Shown here in pieces: positions 41,875 through 51,227 of a stretch of DNA of 64,000 nucleotides; the first letter of the stretch is position 1; every line of letters starts with the position of its first letter. The position numbers were made by a program, and so were the translations under genes. The notes beneath the pieces are model-generated. The model was not told the origin of the DNA, ran no database searches, and saw only the letters and a list, made by a program, of their open reading frames with translations. The DNA lies in contig CAMQZC010000001.1 in the NCBI GenBank assembly GCA_947039485.1, positions 1 through 64,000 on the forward strand, written 5' to 3'. This stretch comes from an uncultured Verrucomicrobiales bacterium. Its GTDB lineage: Bacteria; Verrucomicrobiota; Verrucomicrobiia; Verrucomicrobiales; Akkermansiaceae.

Positions 41875-43149
41875 TTAGACGTTCTGAATGATTTTCATCA
41901 TTGGCATGAACATAGCCATGACGATACCACCGACGACGACAGCGAGGAAGACGATCATGAGCGGCTCAAGCATAGCTGTGAGCGCGGTGACTGCATTGTC
42001 AACCTCATCATCATAAACTTCTGCGACCTTCATGAGCATGTCAGGGAGCTGACCAGTCTCTTCACCCACGTCGACCATGGAGATCATCATTGGGGGGAAG
42101 ACATTAGAGTTGCTCATGGGTGACACGATGGACTCACCCTCGCGCACCGCATCGTGGGTCTTGGCGATGGCGTCACCGATGATGACGTTGCCTGCGGTAT
42201 CACGTGTGATCATCAGGGCTTGCAGGATGGGCACGCCTGAGGCTACGAGTGTACCAAAGGTACGGGAAAAACGAGCTACGGAGCTCACGCGGTTGAGACG
42301 ACCGATGAGGGGTGCTTGGAGCATCATGCTATCCACGACGCGACCACCCTTGGGTGTACGCTTCCAGAAGCTGAGGCCTACAATGATGCAGGCGACACCG
42401 CCGAGAGCGACAACGGCATTGGGTACCCCGGGAATAATACCCATGCCCATGCAGTTATCAGAGAAGTTGAAGACGAGCTCTGAAATCCATGGCAACTCCA
42501 TGCCTTGACCTGAGAACATTTCCTTGAACTTGGGTACAATAACGAGCATGAGGAAGATAAGGATGCCTACAGCGATGAAAAGAATGATGAGGGGATAGAC
42601 CATTGCTGCGGTGATTTTGCCACGCAGTTTGTTGGCTTTTTCTTGGTACTCAGCGAGTCGGTTCAGTACGATCTCGAGCACACCACCGAGCTCACCAGCC
42701 TTGACCATGTTGACAAAGAGGTGATTGAAAAGCTTGGGATAGGTTGCGAGTGCTTCGGAGAAGGTTGAACCACCCTGGACGGACTCAGCGAGCCCTCGGA
42801 TGGTGGCACGCAGATTGGGGTTGGGTTCTTGCTTGGTGAGCACGTTGAGGCTCTGGAGGAGGGGAAGGCCTGCGTCAATCAGTGTTGCGAGCTGACGGGT
42901 GAAGACCATGAGTTCCTTTTGCTTGACTCTGGCTCCGGCCTTGCCTTTTTCCTTGGAGGCACTCTTTTTTCCTTTCTTAGGCTTGTCTTTTGCGGGCTCT
43001 GCTTTGGATTTGCCTGCTTCTTTGCATTCACGCAGCAGGAGTCCCATGGCTCGGATTTGCTCTGCTGCAGCTATCTTGCTGTCAGCGGAGACGATACCAG
43101 TTTTCTCGGTGCCATTTTGGTCGAGAGCAGTGTATTGGAAGTTGGGCAT
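41875..43149 (-). CDS. type II secretion/type IV pilus inner-membrane platform protein (GspF/PilC)
   Basis: 424 residues. Two GspF domains, each about 120 residues, with FTRQLATLIDAGLPLLQSL and GGVLEIVLNRLAEYQEKA in the first and FSRTFGTLVASGVPILQAL with VDVGEETGQLPDMLMKVA in the second, and three transmembrane helices. A Lys/Ala-rich linker (residues 43-80, KPKKGKKSASKEKGKA) precedes the first domain. It anchors the assembly ATPase to the pseudopilus. A promoter with a 33-nt leader is at 43189-43217. Confidence 0.93.
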   Translation of the reverse strand: MPNFQYTALDQNGTEKTGIVSADSKIAAAEQIRAMGLLLRECKEAGKSKAEPAKDKPKKGKKSASKEKGKAGARVKQKELMVFTRQLATLIDAGLPLLQSLNVLTKQEPNPNLRATIRGLAESVQGGSTFSEALATYPKLFNHLFVNMVKAGELGGVLEIVLNRLAEYQEKANKLRGKITAAMVYPLIILFIAVGILIFLMLVIVPKFKEMFSGQGMELPWISELVFNFSDNCMGMGIIPGVPNAVVALGGVACIIVGLSFWKRTPKGGRVVDSMMLQAPLIGRLNRVSSVARFSRTFGTLVASGVPILQALMITRDTAGNVIIGDAIAKTHDAVREGESIVSPMSNSNVFPPMMISMVDVGEETGQLPDMLMKVAEVYDDEVDNAVTALTAMLEPLMIVFLAVVVGGIVMAMFMPMMKIIQNV

Positions 43150-43188
43150 GTTTCTAGGGAGGTTGAGAGGGGGATGTTATATTTCTTG

Positions 43189-43217
43189 AGAATAGTTGAT
43201 GCTTCGTATGAAGTCAA
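43189..43217 (-). promoter_or_regulatory. promoter of the gspF-gspG unit
   Basis: Minus strand: -35 TTGACT (43212-43217), 17-bp spacer, -10 TATTCT (43189-43194). Predicted leader about 33 nt. It lies at the 3' end of the upstream ATPase gene. Confidence 0.55.
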
Positions 43218-43224
43218 GTTTGCT

Positions 43225-44892
43225 TTAGGTGTACTTGAGTACTTCTTCGATCGTTGTGTGGCCTTCAAATATATTTTGAATACCATCTTCTCGCAGGGTA
43301 GACATACCCAGTTCGATAGCCTTTTGCTTGAGGATGATGGAGGGCACGTTTTCTGTGATCATATCCTTGATGGGGTCAGATGCGTGAAGCAACTCGTGGA
43401 GAGCCTTACGTCCCTTGTAACCGGTGTTTGCGCATTTATCGCAGCGTGTACCTGTGAAGAATTGCTGGCTGCCAATGAGGCTGGAGTCGATGCCGAGCTG
43501 CTGCAACAGGCTGTTGGATGGTGTGTAGGCTGTCTTGCAGTAGGGGCAAGTAGTACGCACCAGTCGCTGTGCCAAGATGGCAATGATGGTTGCCGAGAGC
43601 AGGAATGGCTGCACGCCCATGTCGATGAATCGCGTGACAGCACCTGCTGCATCATTGGTATGGAGGGTTGAGAGGACTAAGTGACCTGTCAGCGCTGCTT
43701 GGATGGCAATCTGAGCTGTGTCCTTGTCACGAATTTCCCCAACGAGGATGCGGTCGGGATCCTGACGCAGGAAGGCGCGTAGGACTCGGGGGAAGCTCAC
43801 GCCAATAGCCTCATTGATGGGTACCTGAATGATGCCATCAATGTCGTATTCCACAGGGTCCTCTGCTGTGAGTACCTTGGAGTCAATGGTGTTGACCTCG
43901 CGCAGGGCAGCATAGAGCGTTGTCGTCTTACCTGAGCCAGTAGGCCCAGTGACGACAAAGATGCCGTTGGGCTTGTTGATTGTGTCGAGGATGTACTCGT
44001 GGATGTGGGGGTTGAGATTGAGGTTGTCGAGATTGAGGCTGACGCTGTTGCGGTCCAGTACTCGGAGTACGACGGATTCACCGTATTGGGTGGGCAGGGA
44101 GTTGACACGCATGTCAACGCTGTATTGCTCAACCTTCATCACAATGCGACCATCTTGGGGGACGCGGCGCTCTGCGATGTTCATCCCTGCCATAACCTTG
44201 ACGCGAGAGATAACGGGGGTTGCAAGGTGGACTGGTGGAGGAGACATCTCATAGAGGGCTCCATCGACACGATAGCGAATTTTAAACTCATTCTCAAAGG
44301 GCTCCAGATGGATATCAGAGGCCTTTTCCTTAATGGCTTGTAGGATGACGAGGTTGACAAACTTGATGACGGGGGCTGCGTTAGCCTCATCGACGCCGTC
44401 TTGGCTGCCGACATTCATGTTGCTGAGCTCACCGAGGAGGTCATTCATCACGGCCTCAGCACCACCGTAGCAGTCCGCGATGCGGGCGCGCACCTCGTAG
44501 TCGGCTGCGACGTGGAGGTAGATGTCTCGGTTGGTTGCGATGCGCAGGTCATCGATAGCTTGGGGGTTGAGTGGGTCCTCAAGGCAGACGTAGAGACCCT
44601 CTCCATTGCGGTACTCGACGGGCAGGGCGCCTAGCATGCGAGCTTGCGCTGCTGGGAGCATGTCCAGTACGTGTTGGGGGGGGACGAAGTCGACCAGTGA
44701 AATGTATTGCGCGCCTACCTCGGTGGCTATCACATTCCAGAAGTCCTCTGGACTGCTGATGACGCCAAAGTCGATGAGAGACTCCCAGAGCTCTTTGCCG
44801 CTGTTGGCCATCTCTTCTTTGATGTCCTTGGCGAGAGTGTTGTCGAGCATGCCATTGTTGATAAAGACATCGAGGCTCAGATTAGTATCCAT
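43225..44892 (-). CDS. GspE/PilB-type assembly ATPase, copy 1
   Basis: 555 residues. N-terminal MshEN-like regulatory domains (about 1-150), then the hexameric ATPase: VVTGPTGSGKTTTLYAA (Walker A), an Asp box with DPVEYDIDGIIQ, Walker B RILVGEIRDKDTAQIA, His box HLVLSTLHTNDAAGA, and the tetracysteine zinc motif CPYC with CDKC (about residues 445-490). It drives pseudopilus or pilus extension. It lies 54 bases downstream of a second, similar ATPase gene. Confidence 0.93.
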   Translation of the reverse strand: MDTNLSLDVFINNGMLDNTLAKDIKEEMANSGKELWESLIDFGVISSPEDFWNVIATEVGAQYISLVDFVPPQHVLDMLPAAQARMLGALPVEYRNGEGLYVCLEDPLNPQAIDDLRIATNRDIYLHVAADYEVRARIADCYGGAEAVMNDLLGELSNMNVGSQDGVDEANAAPVIKFVNLVILQAIKEKASDIHLEPFENEFKIRYRVDGALYEMSPPPVHLATPVISRVKVMAGMNIAERRVPQDGRIVMKVEQYSVDMRVNSLPTQYGESVVLRVLDRNSVSLNLDNLNLNPHIHEYILDTINKPNGIFVVTGPTGSGKTTTLYAALREVNTIDSKVLTAEDPVEYDIDGIIQVPINEAIGVSFPRVLRAFLRQDPDRILVGEIRDKDTAQIAIQAALTGHLVLSTLHTNDAAGAVTRFIDMGVQPFLLSATIIAILAQRLVRTTCPYCKTAYTPSNSLLQQLGIDSSLIGSQQFFTGTRCDKCANTGYKGRKALHELLHASDPIKDMITENVPSIILKQKAIELGMSTLREDGIQNIFEGHTTIEEVLKYT

Positions 44893-44946
44893 GGGTTGTT
44901 GAAAAGTTTAAATTGTGTAAATTGCTTTGTTGCTTGATGTCCTACT

Positions 44947-46563
44947 TTAGTGGGCATCGCCCGTGGTGACGCGGATGACTTCTTCGGCCGCGCAGACGCC
45001 TGCGAGTACCTTTCGGATACCATCTTCACGCAGGGTGCGCATGCCGAGTTCTCGGGCTTTCTTGCGCAGCTGTGCGGAGGTGAGATTGGAGTTGATGAGG
45101 CCGCGGGTGTCGTCGGTGATTTGAAAAATCTCAAAGATGCCCATACGACCCTTGGCGCCCTTGCCTTCGCAGATATCACAGCCATGGGGTACCTTGACGG
45201 AGCGGCTGATGTCGATGCCGAGCGACTCGGCTTGCTTGGGTGTCAGGTAGCCATCTTGCTTGCAGGAGCAGAGCTTGCGGCAGAGACGCTGTGCCATGAT
45301 AGCACGCACGGAGGAGGCGATGAGGAAGCGGTCAACACCCATGTCTGCGAGACGCGCGACGGAGGAGGGCGCATCATTGGTATGCAGGGTTGAGAGTACC
45401 AAGTGACCTGTCATAGCTGCCTGGATAGCGATACCAGCAGTCTCGCTATCACGGATTTCCCCAATCATGATGATGTTGGGTGCTTGACGCAGCATGGCTC
45501 GCAGGGCTGCTGCGAAGGTCATGCCGATATCTGCTCGAATCATGACTTGGTTGATGCCTGGGAGTTCGTATTCCACTGGGTCTTCTGCCGTGATGATTTT
45601 TTTATCTGGGCGGTTGATGTGGTTGAGGCAGGCGTAGAGGGTTGTCGTTTTACCAGAACCCGTGGGGCCTGTTACGAGGATAACGCCATCGGGCAGGGTG
45701 ACGAGCTGGTCAAAGGTAGCCTCATCATCAGAGAGGAAACCGAGCTGGGGCAGACCAAGCGAGAGGGCGGACTTGTCAAGAATACGCATGACAACGGATT
45801 CTCCGTGGTTGGATGGGACTGTGCTGACACGCAGGTCAATGTGACCGCCATTCTTGAGGTCGAGTTCGATACGTCCATCCTGTGGTACACGCTTTTCGGC
45901 GATGCTCATGGTAGAGCTCATGACCTTGAGTCGAGCGACCATGGAGCTGAGTAGCTTCTTGGGGTGATTCGCGGCCTCAATGAGACGGCCATCGATGCGG
46001 TAGCGCAGGCGCACACGGTCCTCCATGGGCTCGATGTGGATGTCAGAGGCACGCATGCCGTGTGCCTCGTTAAACATGTTGTCGATAATCTCGATGATGG
46101 GGGACTCTCCATTGGCTCCTACCGTGGCTTTTGCCTCGGGGTAGTACTTCTCAATTGCGGCTGAGAGACCTGCCTCTGAGGCGACAAAGAAGCTTACATC
46201 ACGACCGAGGAATTGAGGGAGACTATCAAGCGTCTCCATCGCAAATGGGTCAAAGATAGCAACCTGCAGGGAGTAGCTATCATCTCCAATGGGCATGAAT
46301 CGCACGCGGCGTGCCAGCTCAGGCTTGACGGTCGCGAGGATGTTGGGCTCAATATTGATTTGTGTGAGGTCGATGTATTCGAGGGCTGAGTTGACAGCTG
46401 CAACCTGCGCGACGTACTCGGCATTGAGCAGTTTCTTCTCGATTAGGGTGTCGAGGAGGCTATCAAGGGGAGATATGTCGACGCGGTATGACTCGACGGT
46501 TTCGGAGCCAATTGCTTGAGCTTCAATAAGAAGATCAAGAAGATAATTTTCGTTTGAGTACAC
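44947..46563 (-). CDS. GspE/PilB-type assembly ATPase, copy 2
   Basis: 538 residues from GTG 46563. Same architecture as its neighbour: MshEN-like N-terminus, then ILVTGPTGSGKTTTLYACL, ITAEDPVEYELPGINQV, IIMIGEIRDSETAGIAIQAA, LSTLHTNDAPSSVARLADM. The zinc segment differs: one half is CRKLCSCKQDG and the other CDICEGKGAKGRMG. The two copies are diverged paralogues, so one may serve a distinct apparatus or they form a mixed hexamer. Promoter at 46629-46657. Confidence 0.92.
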   Translation of the reverse strand: MYSNENYLLDLLIEAQAIGSETVESYRVDISPLDSLLDTLIEKKLLNAEYVAQVAAVNSALEYIDLTQINIEPNILATVKPELARRVRFMPIGDDSYSLQVAIFDPFAMETLDSLPQFLGRDVSFFVASEAGLSAAIEKYYPEAKATVGANGESPIIEIIDNMFNEAHGMRASDIHIEPMEDRVRLRYRIDGRLIEAANHPKKLLSSMVARLKVMSSTMSIAEKRVPQDGRIELDLKNGGHIDLRVSTVPSNHGESVVMRILDKSALSLGLPQLGFLSDDEATFDQLVTLPDGVILVTGPTGSGKTTTLYACLNHINRPDKKIITAEDPVEYELPGINQVMIRADIGMTFAAALRAMLRQAPNIIMIGEIRDSETAGIAIQAAMTGHLVLSTLHTNDAPSSVARLADMGVDRFLIASSVRAIMAQRLCRKLCSCKQDGYLTPKQAESLGIDISRSVKVPHGCDICEGKGAKGRMGIFEIFQITDDTRGLINSNLTSAQLRKKARELGMRTLREDGIRKVLAGVCAAEEVIRVTTGDAH

Positions 46564-46628
46564 GGTAAAAACGGATGCGGTTTATGGAGAGATATCCCAG
46601 AGAGCTACTGGAGCCTAGCTAGACCTTT

Positions 46629-46657
46629 ACTCTACATGATGATTGCCCATACGTCAA
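46629..46657 (-). promoter_or_regulatory. promoter of the tandem GspE genes
   Basis: Minus strand: -35 TTGACG (46652-46657), 17-bp spacer, -10 TAGAGT (46629-46634). Predicted leader about 59 nt ahead of the GTG at 46563. Confidence 0.55.
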
Positions 46658-46671
46658 TATAGAAAGCCTGT

Positions 46672-48858
46672 TTAAAGGGGCTTTTTTGCAGGAAGGGGCT
46701 GAAGTTGTAGAGGTGCTTCAAGTTTGCAGGGGCCGCAGTGCTTTTGAATAAAGAGGTGACCATCGTGTTTGCCTTGGTAGTCGCCCTGCTTAATCATGCG
46801 ATTATTGCGGAAGAAGATGTTTTTTGATGACTCTGCGTAGAGCAGGGGAACCGCGTGCGTGGTGAAGATGTTGTCTTCAATGACGATGTTTTGATGGTAG
46901 GGCGTTTCATCTGGACTATGCTTGCTAATCTGAGGAATAATGCTGATGATACCCTCGCAGAATTGATAGCTTGAGGTCAGGTTGTGATCAAAGCGGTTGC
47001 GGCGGATGAGCATATCAAGGCAGCGACCTGTTTCATACCAACCTTGCGCATCACCTGCCAGTAGGATGGCGCTGCCGCTGCAGTAGTAGAAATGGTTGTC
47101 CTCGATGAGGACTGGACGGGGTGTGTTAAAGAGCGCTCCGCGAGCGCGGTTGTAGCGGACGGTGTTGTGGTGGAAGTGGACAGAGGGGTACCAGTCTGCA
47201 TTCTCCCATGCATCACCGACGCTGACACCTGCTGGTAGAGGCTCATTGAGGGTGACGCGTAGCTGCGTCTCGCTGAGCTTCTCAACATGCTGGGCAAGTA
47301 CGCTCTGAGGGACATGCTCCATGGTCTTCGCCTTGATGAATTGAAGGCGCTCACCAGCCAAAAGGACTTCAAAGCCGACGGCTTGGGGATGTTTGTAGCT
47401 GCAAAGAAATTGCGTGGGGCTGATAATCTCGTCTATTTGTAGGGCGGTGGAGTGGACGTTAATCGCATCATCCATCATACCCTCATAGGTGGCGTGGAGC
47501 ACACGTATATGGCCTCGGCAGTTGGAGAAATGGGTGGCATCGGCTGATGAGGTGTGCATGCGCTTATCTGAGCGCAGGCAGCCACCGCCTGTGATGCTGA
47601 TATCATCGCAGCGCTGCGCCAGAAAGGCCATGCCCTGAGAGTCATGAAAGAAGACATTATTGAGCTGGATGTTCTTGCTGCGGTAAGCGAGCATCGCGGG
47701 GCGTGGTCGCGCGTAGTTGCGCAACACGAGTACATCGCCGGCGCTGAGGCCTAGCTCTCGTGTGTCGCTGTTAAACTTAACGCTGTTCTTATCTACCTTT
47801 GTGGCAGCACTTGACCAGGGGATGTCACCTATATTACCCAGTGCCGCAATGCGACCATTTGACTTGTAGGCTATTGCGTGGTTAACGCGGCGAGATGTGC
47901 CATCGGAGTTGATTTCAAAATGACCGTCCTTGAGTTGCCATGCGTGAACCTTGCTGGGAATCTCAAGAATTGTCTCATTGCTGTGGTTGGAGACGATGGT
48001 GCCCTCAATACACCAAGGCTGATGATGGGTGATGTGGATATTCTCAATGATGGTATCGCGGCTATCCATGATGAGAAAGGGCATGGTGTTGTCGTGAAAG
48101 ACGAATGTCGAGCCCTGACCATCCAAGATAAAGAGTTTTTTCACATCCACGATAGGGATAGCTACGGCCTGCATGTCTTGCTGGTCATGGTTGGAGATGT
48201 AGACGCTCATATCCTTGGAGCTCTTGGGGTAAAAATGGTACTCTCCCTTTTCCAGTGTGATGAGGCAGCTTCCCGCATGGGTGCGTGCCTTGGTGATAAG
48301 CTTGCGTAGGGCGACGCTAGCGCATTTTTTTCCGGGGCGCAGACCATGGTTTTTAGCCTTGATGACGAGCTCACCTGCGGCCTTGGTTTTGCTCGCTGTG
48401 GCTTTCTCATCAATACCCCAGCGCATGTTGCCCCAAGCGATGTTGTTCGCTGTGGTGCTCAGTAGATAGATATGGTTGCTCCCCTTGGGGATACTTACGC
48501 TAAAGCTCTCACCAGCATTGCCCTGCCAGAGTGTCTCAGAGCCTGACAGGATGCGGAATGGTGCCCCTTCTCCCTCAGGAGCGCTACCCTTAACTTTGCT
48601 CATGCCTGTAGGCACGCTCGCAGGGATCATGCGACGCCCCCTCATTAGCAAGCCGTCAGCCATGGAGTAAACCCCAGGATGCACGATGTCTCGCAGTGTG
48701 TTCTTTTTATCTGTGGGGATGCCGATAACTTTTGCCGTTGGATCGGGGGAATTGAGCAGGGGGGCGAGACCCGAAGGTAGAGGAGCGAGGTTAGGAGCTT
48801 GAGCATAGCTGAGCGCAGGGATGATGGTGATGCTGAGCGCGAGGAGTGGTTTAAGCAT
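46672..48858 (-). CDS. GH110-like alpha-galactosidase, secreted parallel beta-helix enzyme
   Basis: 728 residues. Signal peptide (about residues 1-20, ALSYA before QAPN). Residues about 60-150 resemble an NPCBM-type carbohydrate-binding fold (GNAGESFSVSIPKGSNHIYLL). The main part is a right-handed beta-helix with SADATHFSNCRGHI (D440) and EGMMDDAINVHS (D463-D464), the conserved acidic motifs of GH110 alpha-1,3-galactosidases, which remove terminal galactose from blood-group B and linear alpha-Gal epitopes. Its promoter is leaderless. Together with the amino-sugar salvage genes it points to host glycan use. Exact linkage specificity cannot be read. Confidence 0.83.
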   Translation of the reverse strand: MLKPLLALSITIIPALSYAQAPNLAPLPSGLAPLLNSPDPTAKVIGIPTDKKNTLRDIVHPGVYSMADGLLMRGRRMIPASVPTGMSKVKGSAPEGEGAPFRILSGSETLWQGNAGESFSVSIPKGSNHIYLLSTTANNIAWGNMRWGIDEKATASKTKAAGELVIKAKNHGLRPGKKCASVALRKLITKARTHAGSCLITLEKGEYHFYPKSSKDMSVYISNHDQQDMQAVAIPIVDVKKLFILDGQGSTFVFHDNTMPFLIMDSRDTIIENIHITHHQPWCIEGTIVSNHSNETILEIPSKVHAWQLKDGHFEINSDGTSRRVNHAIAYKSNGRIAALGNIGDIPWSSAATKVDKNSVKFNSDTRELGLSAGDVLVLRNYARPRPAMLAYRSKNIQLNNVFFHDSQGMAFLAQRCDDISITGGGCLRSDKRMHTSSADATHFSNCRGHIRVLHATYEGMMDDAINVHSTALQIDEIISPTQFLCSYKHPQAVGFEVLLAGERLQFIKAKTMEHVPQSVLAQHVEKLSETQLRVTLNEPLPAGVSVGDAWENADWYPSVHFHHNTVRYNRARGALFNTPRPVLIEDNHFYYCSGSAILLAGDAQGWYETGRCLDMLIRRNRFDHNLTSSYQFCEGIISIIPQISKHSPDETPYHQNIVIEDNIFTTHAVPLLYAESSKNIFFRNNRMIKQGDYQGKHDGHLFIQKHCGPCKLEAPLQLQPLPAKKPL

Positions 48859-48864
48859 GATAAT

Positions 48865-48894
48865 ATTCTAACATATACGCCGCCACTCTGGCAA
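48865..48894 (-). promoter_or_regulatory. promoter of the GH110-like gene, leaderless
   Basis: Minus strand: -35 TTGCCA (48889-48894), 18-bp spacer, -10 TAGAAT (48865-48870), 6 bases before the ATG at 48858. Confidence 0.65.
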
Positions 48895-48966
48895 GTATGA
48901 AGATGTTGACATGACGGTTAGCTAACACTTCTTGCATGTGATGATTTCTTCGGGCAAACTATCCTC

Positions 48967-49461
48967 ATGAAAGAAGAAATCATTTCCGCATTAAACGAGC
49001 AAATACGCTTCGAGTTCGACTCCGCCTTTCTCTATCTATCCTTCTCCGTCGATTTACGTCAGTATGGTCTACGAGGTGCAGGGCATTGGATGCGTCTGCA
49101 GTATCATGAGGAGTGTGCCCATGCTCTCAAGATAGCAGATTACCTTGAGAGTATGGGAGCTGGTGTCATTATCCCTCAGGTGAAGAGGCATAGCTATAGC
49201 TGGAAAAAGCCCCTTGATCTCTTTGAGATGTCTCTATCTCATGAGCACAAGGTGAGCTCTGCCATCAATGATTTGATGAGTATGGTGCATGAGTATCAGG
49301 ATTATGCGAGTCAAGAGATGCTTTTCTACTTTGTTCGTGAGCAAATTGAGGAGGAGCGTAGCCTTGTAGATATTATCGCAAGGCTCAATCTCTGCGGAGA
49401 TAGTGGAGAGGCTCTATTGCATGTGGATGCGGACCTGCTCAAGCGCCCTGTAGAGGATTGA
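48967..49461 (+). CDS. ftnA: bacterial non-heme ferritin
   Basis: Oxidises Fe(II) and stores it inside a 24-subunit shell in the cytosol. 164 residues forming a four-helix bundle. Ferroxidase ligands are recognisable: Glu17 in EFDSAFLYLS, Glu50 and His53 in YHEECAH, Glu94 in LSHEHK region, and the E-rich REQIEEERSLVD helix. No Shine-Dalgarno sequence precedes the ATG; a TTGACA at 48906-48911 lacks a good -10. It is divergent from the GH110-like gene. Confidence 0.93.
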   Translation: MKEEIISALNEQIRFEFDSAFLYLSFSVDLRQYGLRGAGHWMRLQYHEECAHALKIADYLESMGAGVIIPQVKRHSYSWKKPLDLFEMSLSHEHKVSSAINDLMSMVHEYQDYASQEMLFYFVREQIEEERSLVDIIARLNLCGDSGEALLHVDADLLKRPVED

Positions 49462-49567
49462 ATATAAGGAGAGGATATTGTGTTTTTGTTAGCTTGAAAT
49501 AATATTCTTGCTTTAGCGATGCTACTATGCGATTATATAATCTACGTTTTACATATCCCTGCATATT

Positions 49568-50881
49568 ATGAGTAAAAATTTAGCCCAACGTGCTCTTCAA
49601 TACCACGAGGAGCCTCGCCCTGGTAAACTGGAGGTGCTCCCCTGCAAGAGCTGCTACACAATCGATGACCTCACACTCGCCTACTCCCCTGGAGTTGCCG
49701 AGCCTTGCTTAGAGATAGCTCGCGATCCTAAGCTTGCAGCTAAGTACACTGGCAAGAGTAATCTCGTAGGTGTCATCACCAACGGCACAGCCGTACTCGG
49801 ACTTGGCAATATCGGCGCTCTCGCCTCCAAGCCTGTGATGGAGGGTAAGGGTCTACTCTTTAAAGTATACGCAGATATCGATGTCTTTGACATCGAGCTA
49901 GACATCAACTCCCCCGAGCAGCTTATCGAGGTCATCAAGACCATGGAGCCCACCTTTGGCGCCATTAATCTTGAGGACATCAAGGCTCCTGAGTGCTTCC
50001 TTGTCGAGCAGCGTCTGCGCGAGGAGATGAATATCCCTGTCTTTCACGATGACCAGCACGGCACAGCCGTGATTTCTGGTGCCGCTTTGCTCAATGCCGC
50101 CCATATCACAGGCCGCCTGCTTCAGGATATGAAGTGTGTGGTTAGTGGTGCTGGTGCTGCTGGTATCGCCTGCGCCAAGTTCTACATGGCGCTGGGTATG
50201 CGCCGTGATAATATTTACATGTTTGACTCCCGCGGTCTTTTGCACACGGGTCGTCTCGACCTCCACGCTACCAAGGCACAGTTTGCCCAGAGCGAGGACT
50301 GCACGCTTGAGCTCGCACTTGAGGGGGCTGATATCTTCCTTGGTCTCTCTCGCAAGGACTTGCTTAGCAAAGATATGGTACGCAGCATGGCTGATAATCC
50401 TATCATCTTTGCCTGTGCCAACCCTGACCCCGAGATCACCTACGCCGATGCCAAGGAGGCCAACCCTCATTGCATCATGGGCTCTGGTCGCTCCGACTGG
50501 CCCAATCAGGTTAATAACGTGAGCTGCTTCCCCTACATCTTCCGAGCAGCGCTCGACATGCAGGCAACAACCATTAACGAAGCGATGAAAATCGCTGCTG
50601 CTCGTGCACTTGCCGACCTAGCACGCCTCCCCGTGCCTGAGGAAGTCATCGTTGCTAACGGTGGTACCCCCCTTGAGTTTGGTCCCGACTACGTTATCCC
50701 TAAGCCATTTGACCCTCGTATGATTGAGCTACTCTGCCCAGCTATTGCTGAGGCCGCCATTATCTCAGGCGTGGCTCAGGCGGAGGAACCAGATATGGAT
50801 GAGTATCGTGCCGTGCTGCGCAGTCGCGTCAAAGCTGTCATGCAGCGCACGCGCAATCTCGTTGATAGCTACAGCAACTAA
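49568..50881 (+). CDS. NAD(P)-dependent malic enzyme, short form
   Basis: Decarboxylates malate to pyruvate. 437 residues, the length of the stand-alone malic domain without the phosphotransacetylase-like extension of MaeB. Motifs: YSPGVAEPCLEIARDP (catalytic Tyr), GLGNIGALASKPVMEGK (Lys), AINLEDIKAPECF (metal Glu/Asp), FHDDQHGTAVI, VSGAGAAGIACAKF (dinucleotide-binding) and CANPDPEI. A perfect -10 TATAAT at 49536-49541 gives about a 20-nt leader without Shine-Dalgarno. Followed by a strong terminator. Works with fumarase in C4-acid metabolism. Confidence 0.93.
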   Translation: MSKNLAQRALQYHEEPRPGKLEVLPCKSCYTIDDLTLAYSPGVAEPCLEIARDPKLAAKYTGKSNLVGVITNGTAVLGLGNIGALASKPVMEGKGLLFKVYADIDVFDIELDINSPEQLIEVIKTMEPTFGAINLEDIKAPECFLVEQRLREEMNIPVFHDDQHGTAVISGAALLNAAHITGRLLQDMKCVVSGAGAAGIACAKFYMALGMRRDNIYMFDSRGLLHTGRLDLHATKAQFAQSEDCTLELALEGADIFLGLSRKDLLSKDMVRSMADNPIIFACANPDPEITYADAKEANPHCIMGSGRSDWPNQVNNVSCFPYIFRAALDMQATTINEAMKIAAARALADLARLPVPEEVIVANGGTPLEFGPDYVIPKPFDPRMIELLCPAIAEAAIISGVAQAEEPDMDEYRAVLRSRVKAVMQRTRNLVDSYSN

Positions 50882-50902
50882 GCTGCCTAGCCGATCAATT
50901 TC

Positions 50903-50941
50903 AAAAAAGCTCGCCCCTCATTTTTTGGGGCGAGCTTTTTT
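50903..50941. terminator. bidirectional terminator
   Basis: Perfect 15-bp stem 50903-50917 with 50927-50941; the A-run on the left and T-run on the right are part of the stem. It ends both the malic enzyme gene and the converging HU-like gene. Confidence 0.92.
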
Positions 50942-50957
50942 GTGTCTCACTCAAGTA

Positions 50958-51227
50958 TTAGTGCTCCTCAAGTTTGAGTGCGGAGTGAAAGGCGAGCTCT
51001 CGGCATGCTGGGATGCTTAGAGGATCGCCTGTGAGGGGGTGATGCCCCTTGCGTGCAGGCTTCTCCTTGAGGTAGAAGCTGCCAAAGTTTTTGAGCTGGA
51101 GTTTCTCCTCATGGCTGGCTGCCGCGATGCTAGAGAGCACCGCATTGACGGCCGCAGTTGCCGTTTCGCGAGTACTGCCCACGCCCATGTAGCGCTGGAC
51201 TCGCGCGATGAGCTCGCGCTTGTTCAT
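50958..51227 (-). CDS. HU/IHF-family DNA-binding protein
   Basis: 89 residues from ATG 51227. N-terminal MNKRELIARV helix, then LQLKNFGSFYLKEKPARKGHHPLTGDP, which corresponds to the HU/IHF beta-arm with its conserved GxF and R/P positions. The usual arm motif GRNP is here KGHHP, and the C-terminus is acidic (KLEEH), both unusual for HU. Dimers bend DNA. The start overlaps the stop of the phosphatase gene by 4 bases. Confidence 0.85.
   Translation of the reverse strand: MNKRELIARVQRYMGVGSTRETATAAVNAVLSSIAAASHEEKLQLKNFGSFYLKEKPARKGHHPLTGDPLSIPACRELAFHSALKLEEH

Noticed and set aside
46663..46684. Terminator at the end of the GH110-like gene
   Set aside because: Only a 6-bp stem (46663-46668 with 46679-46684) that overlaps the stop codon; too weak to call.
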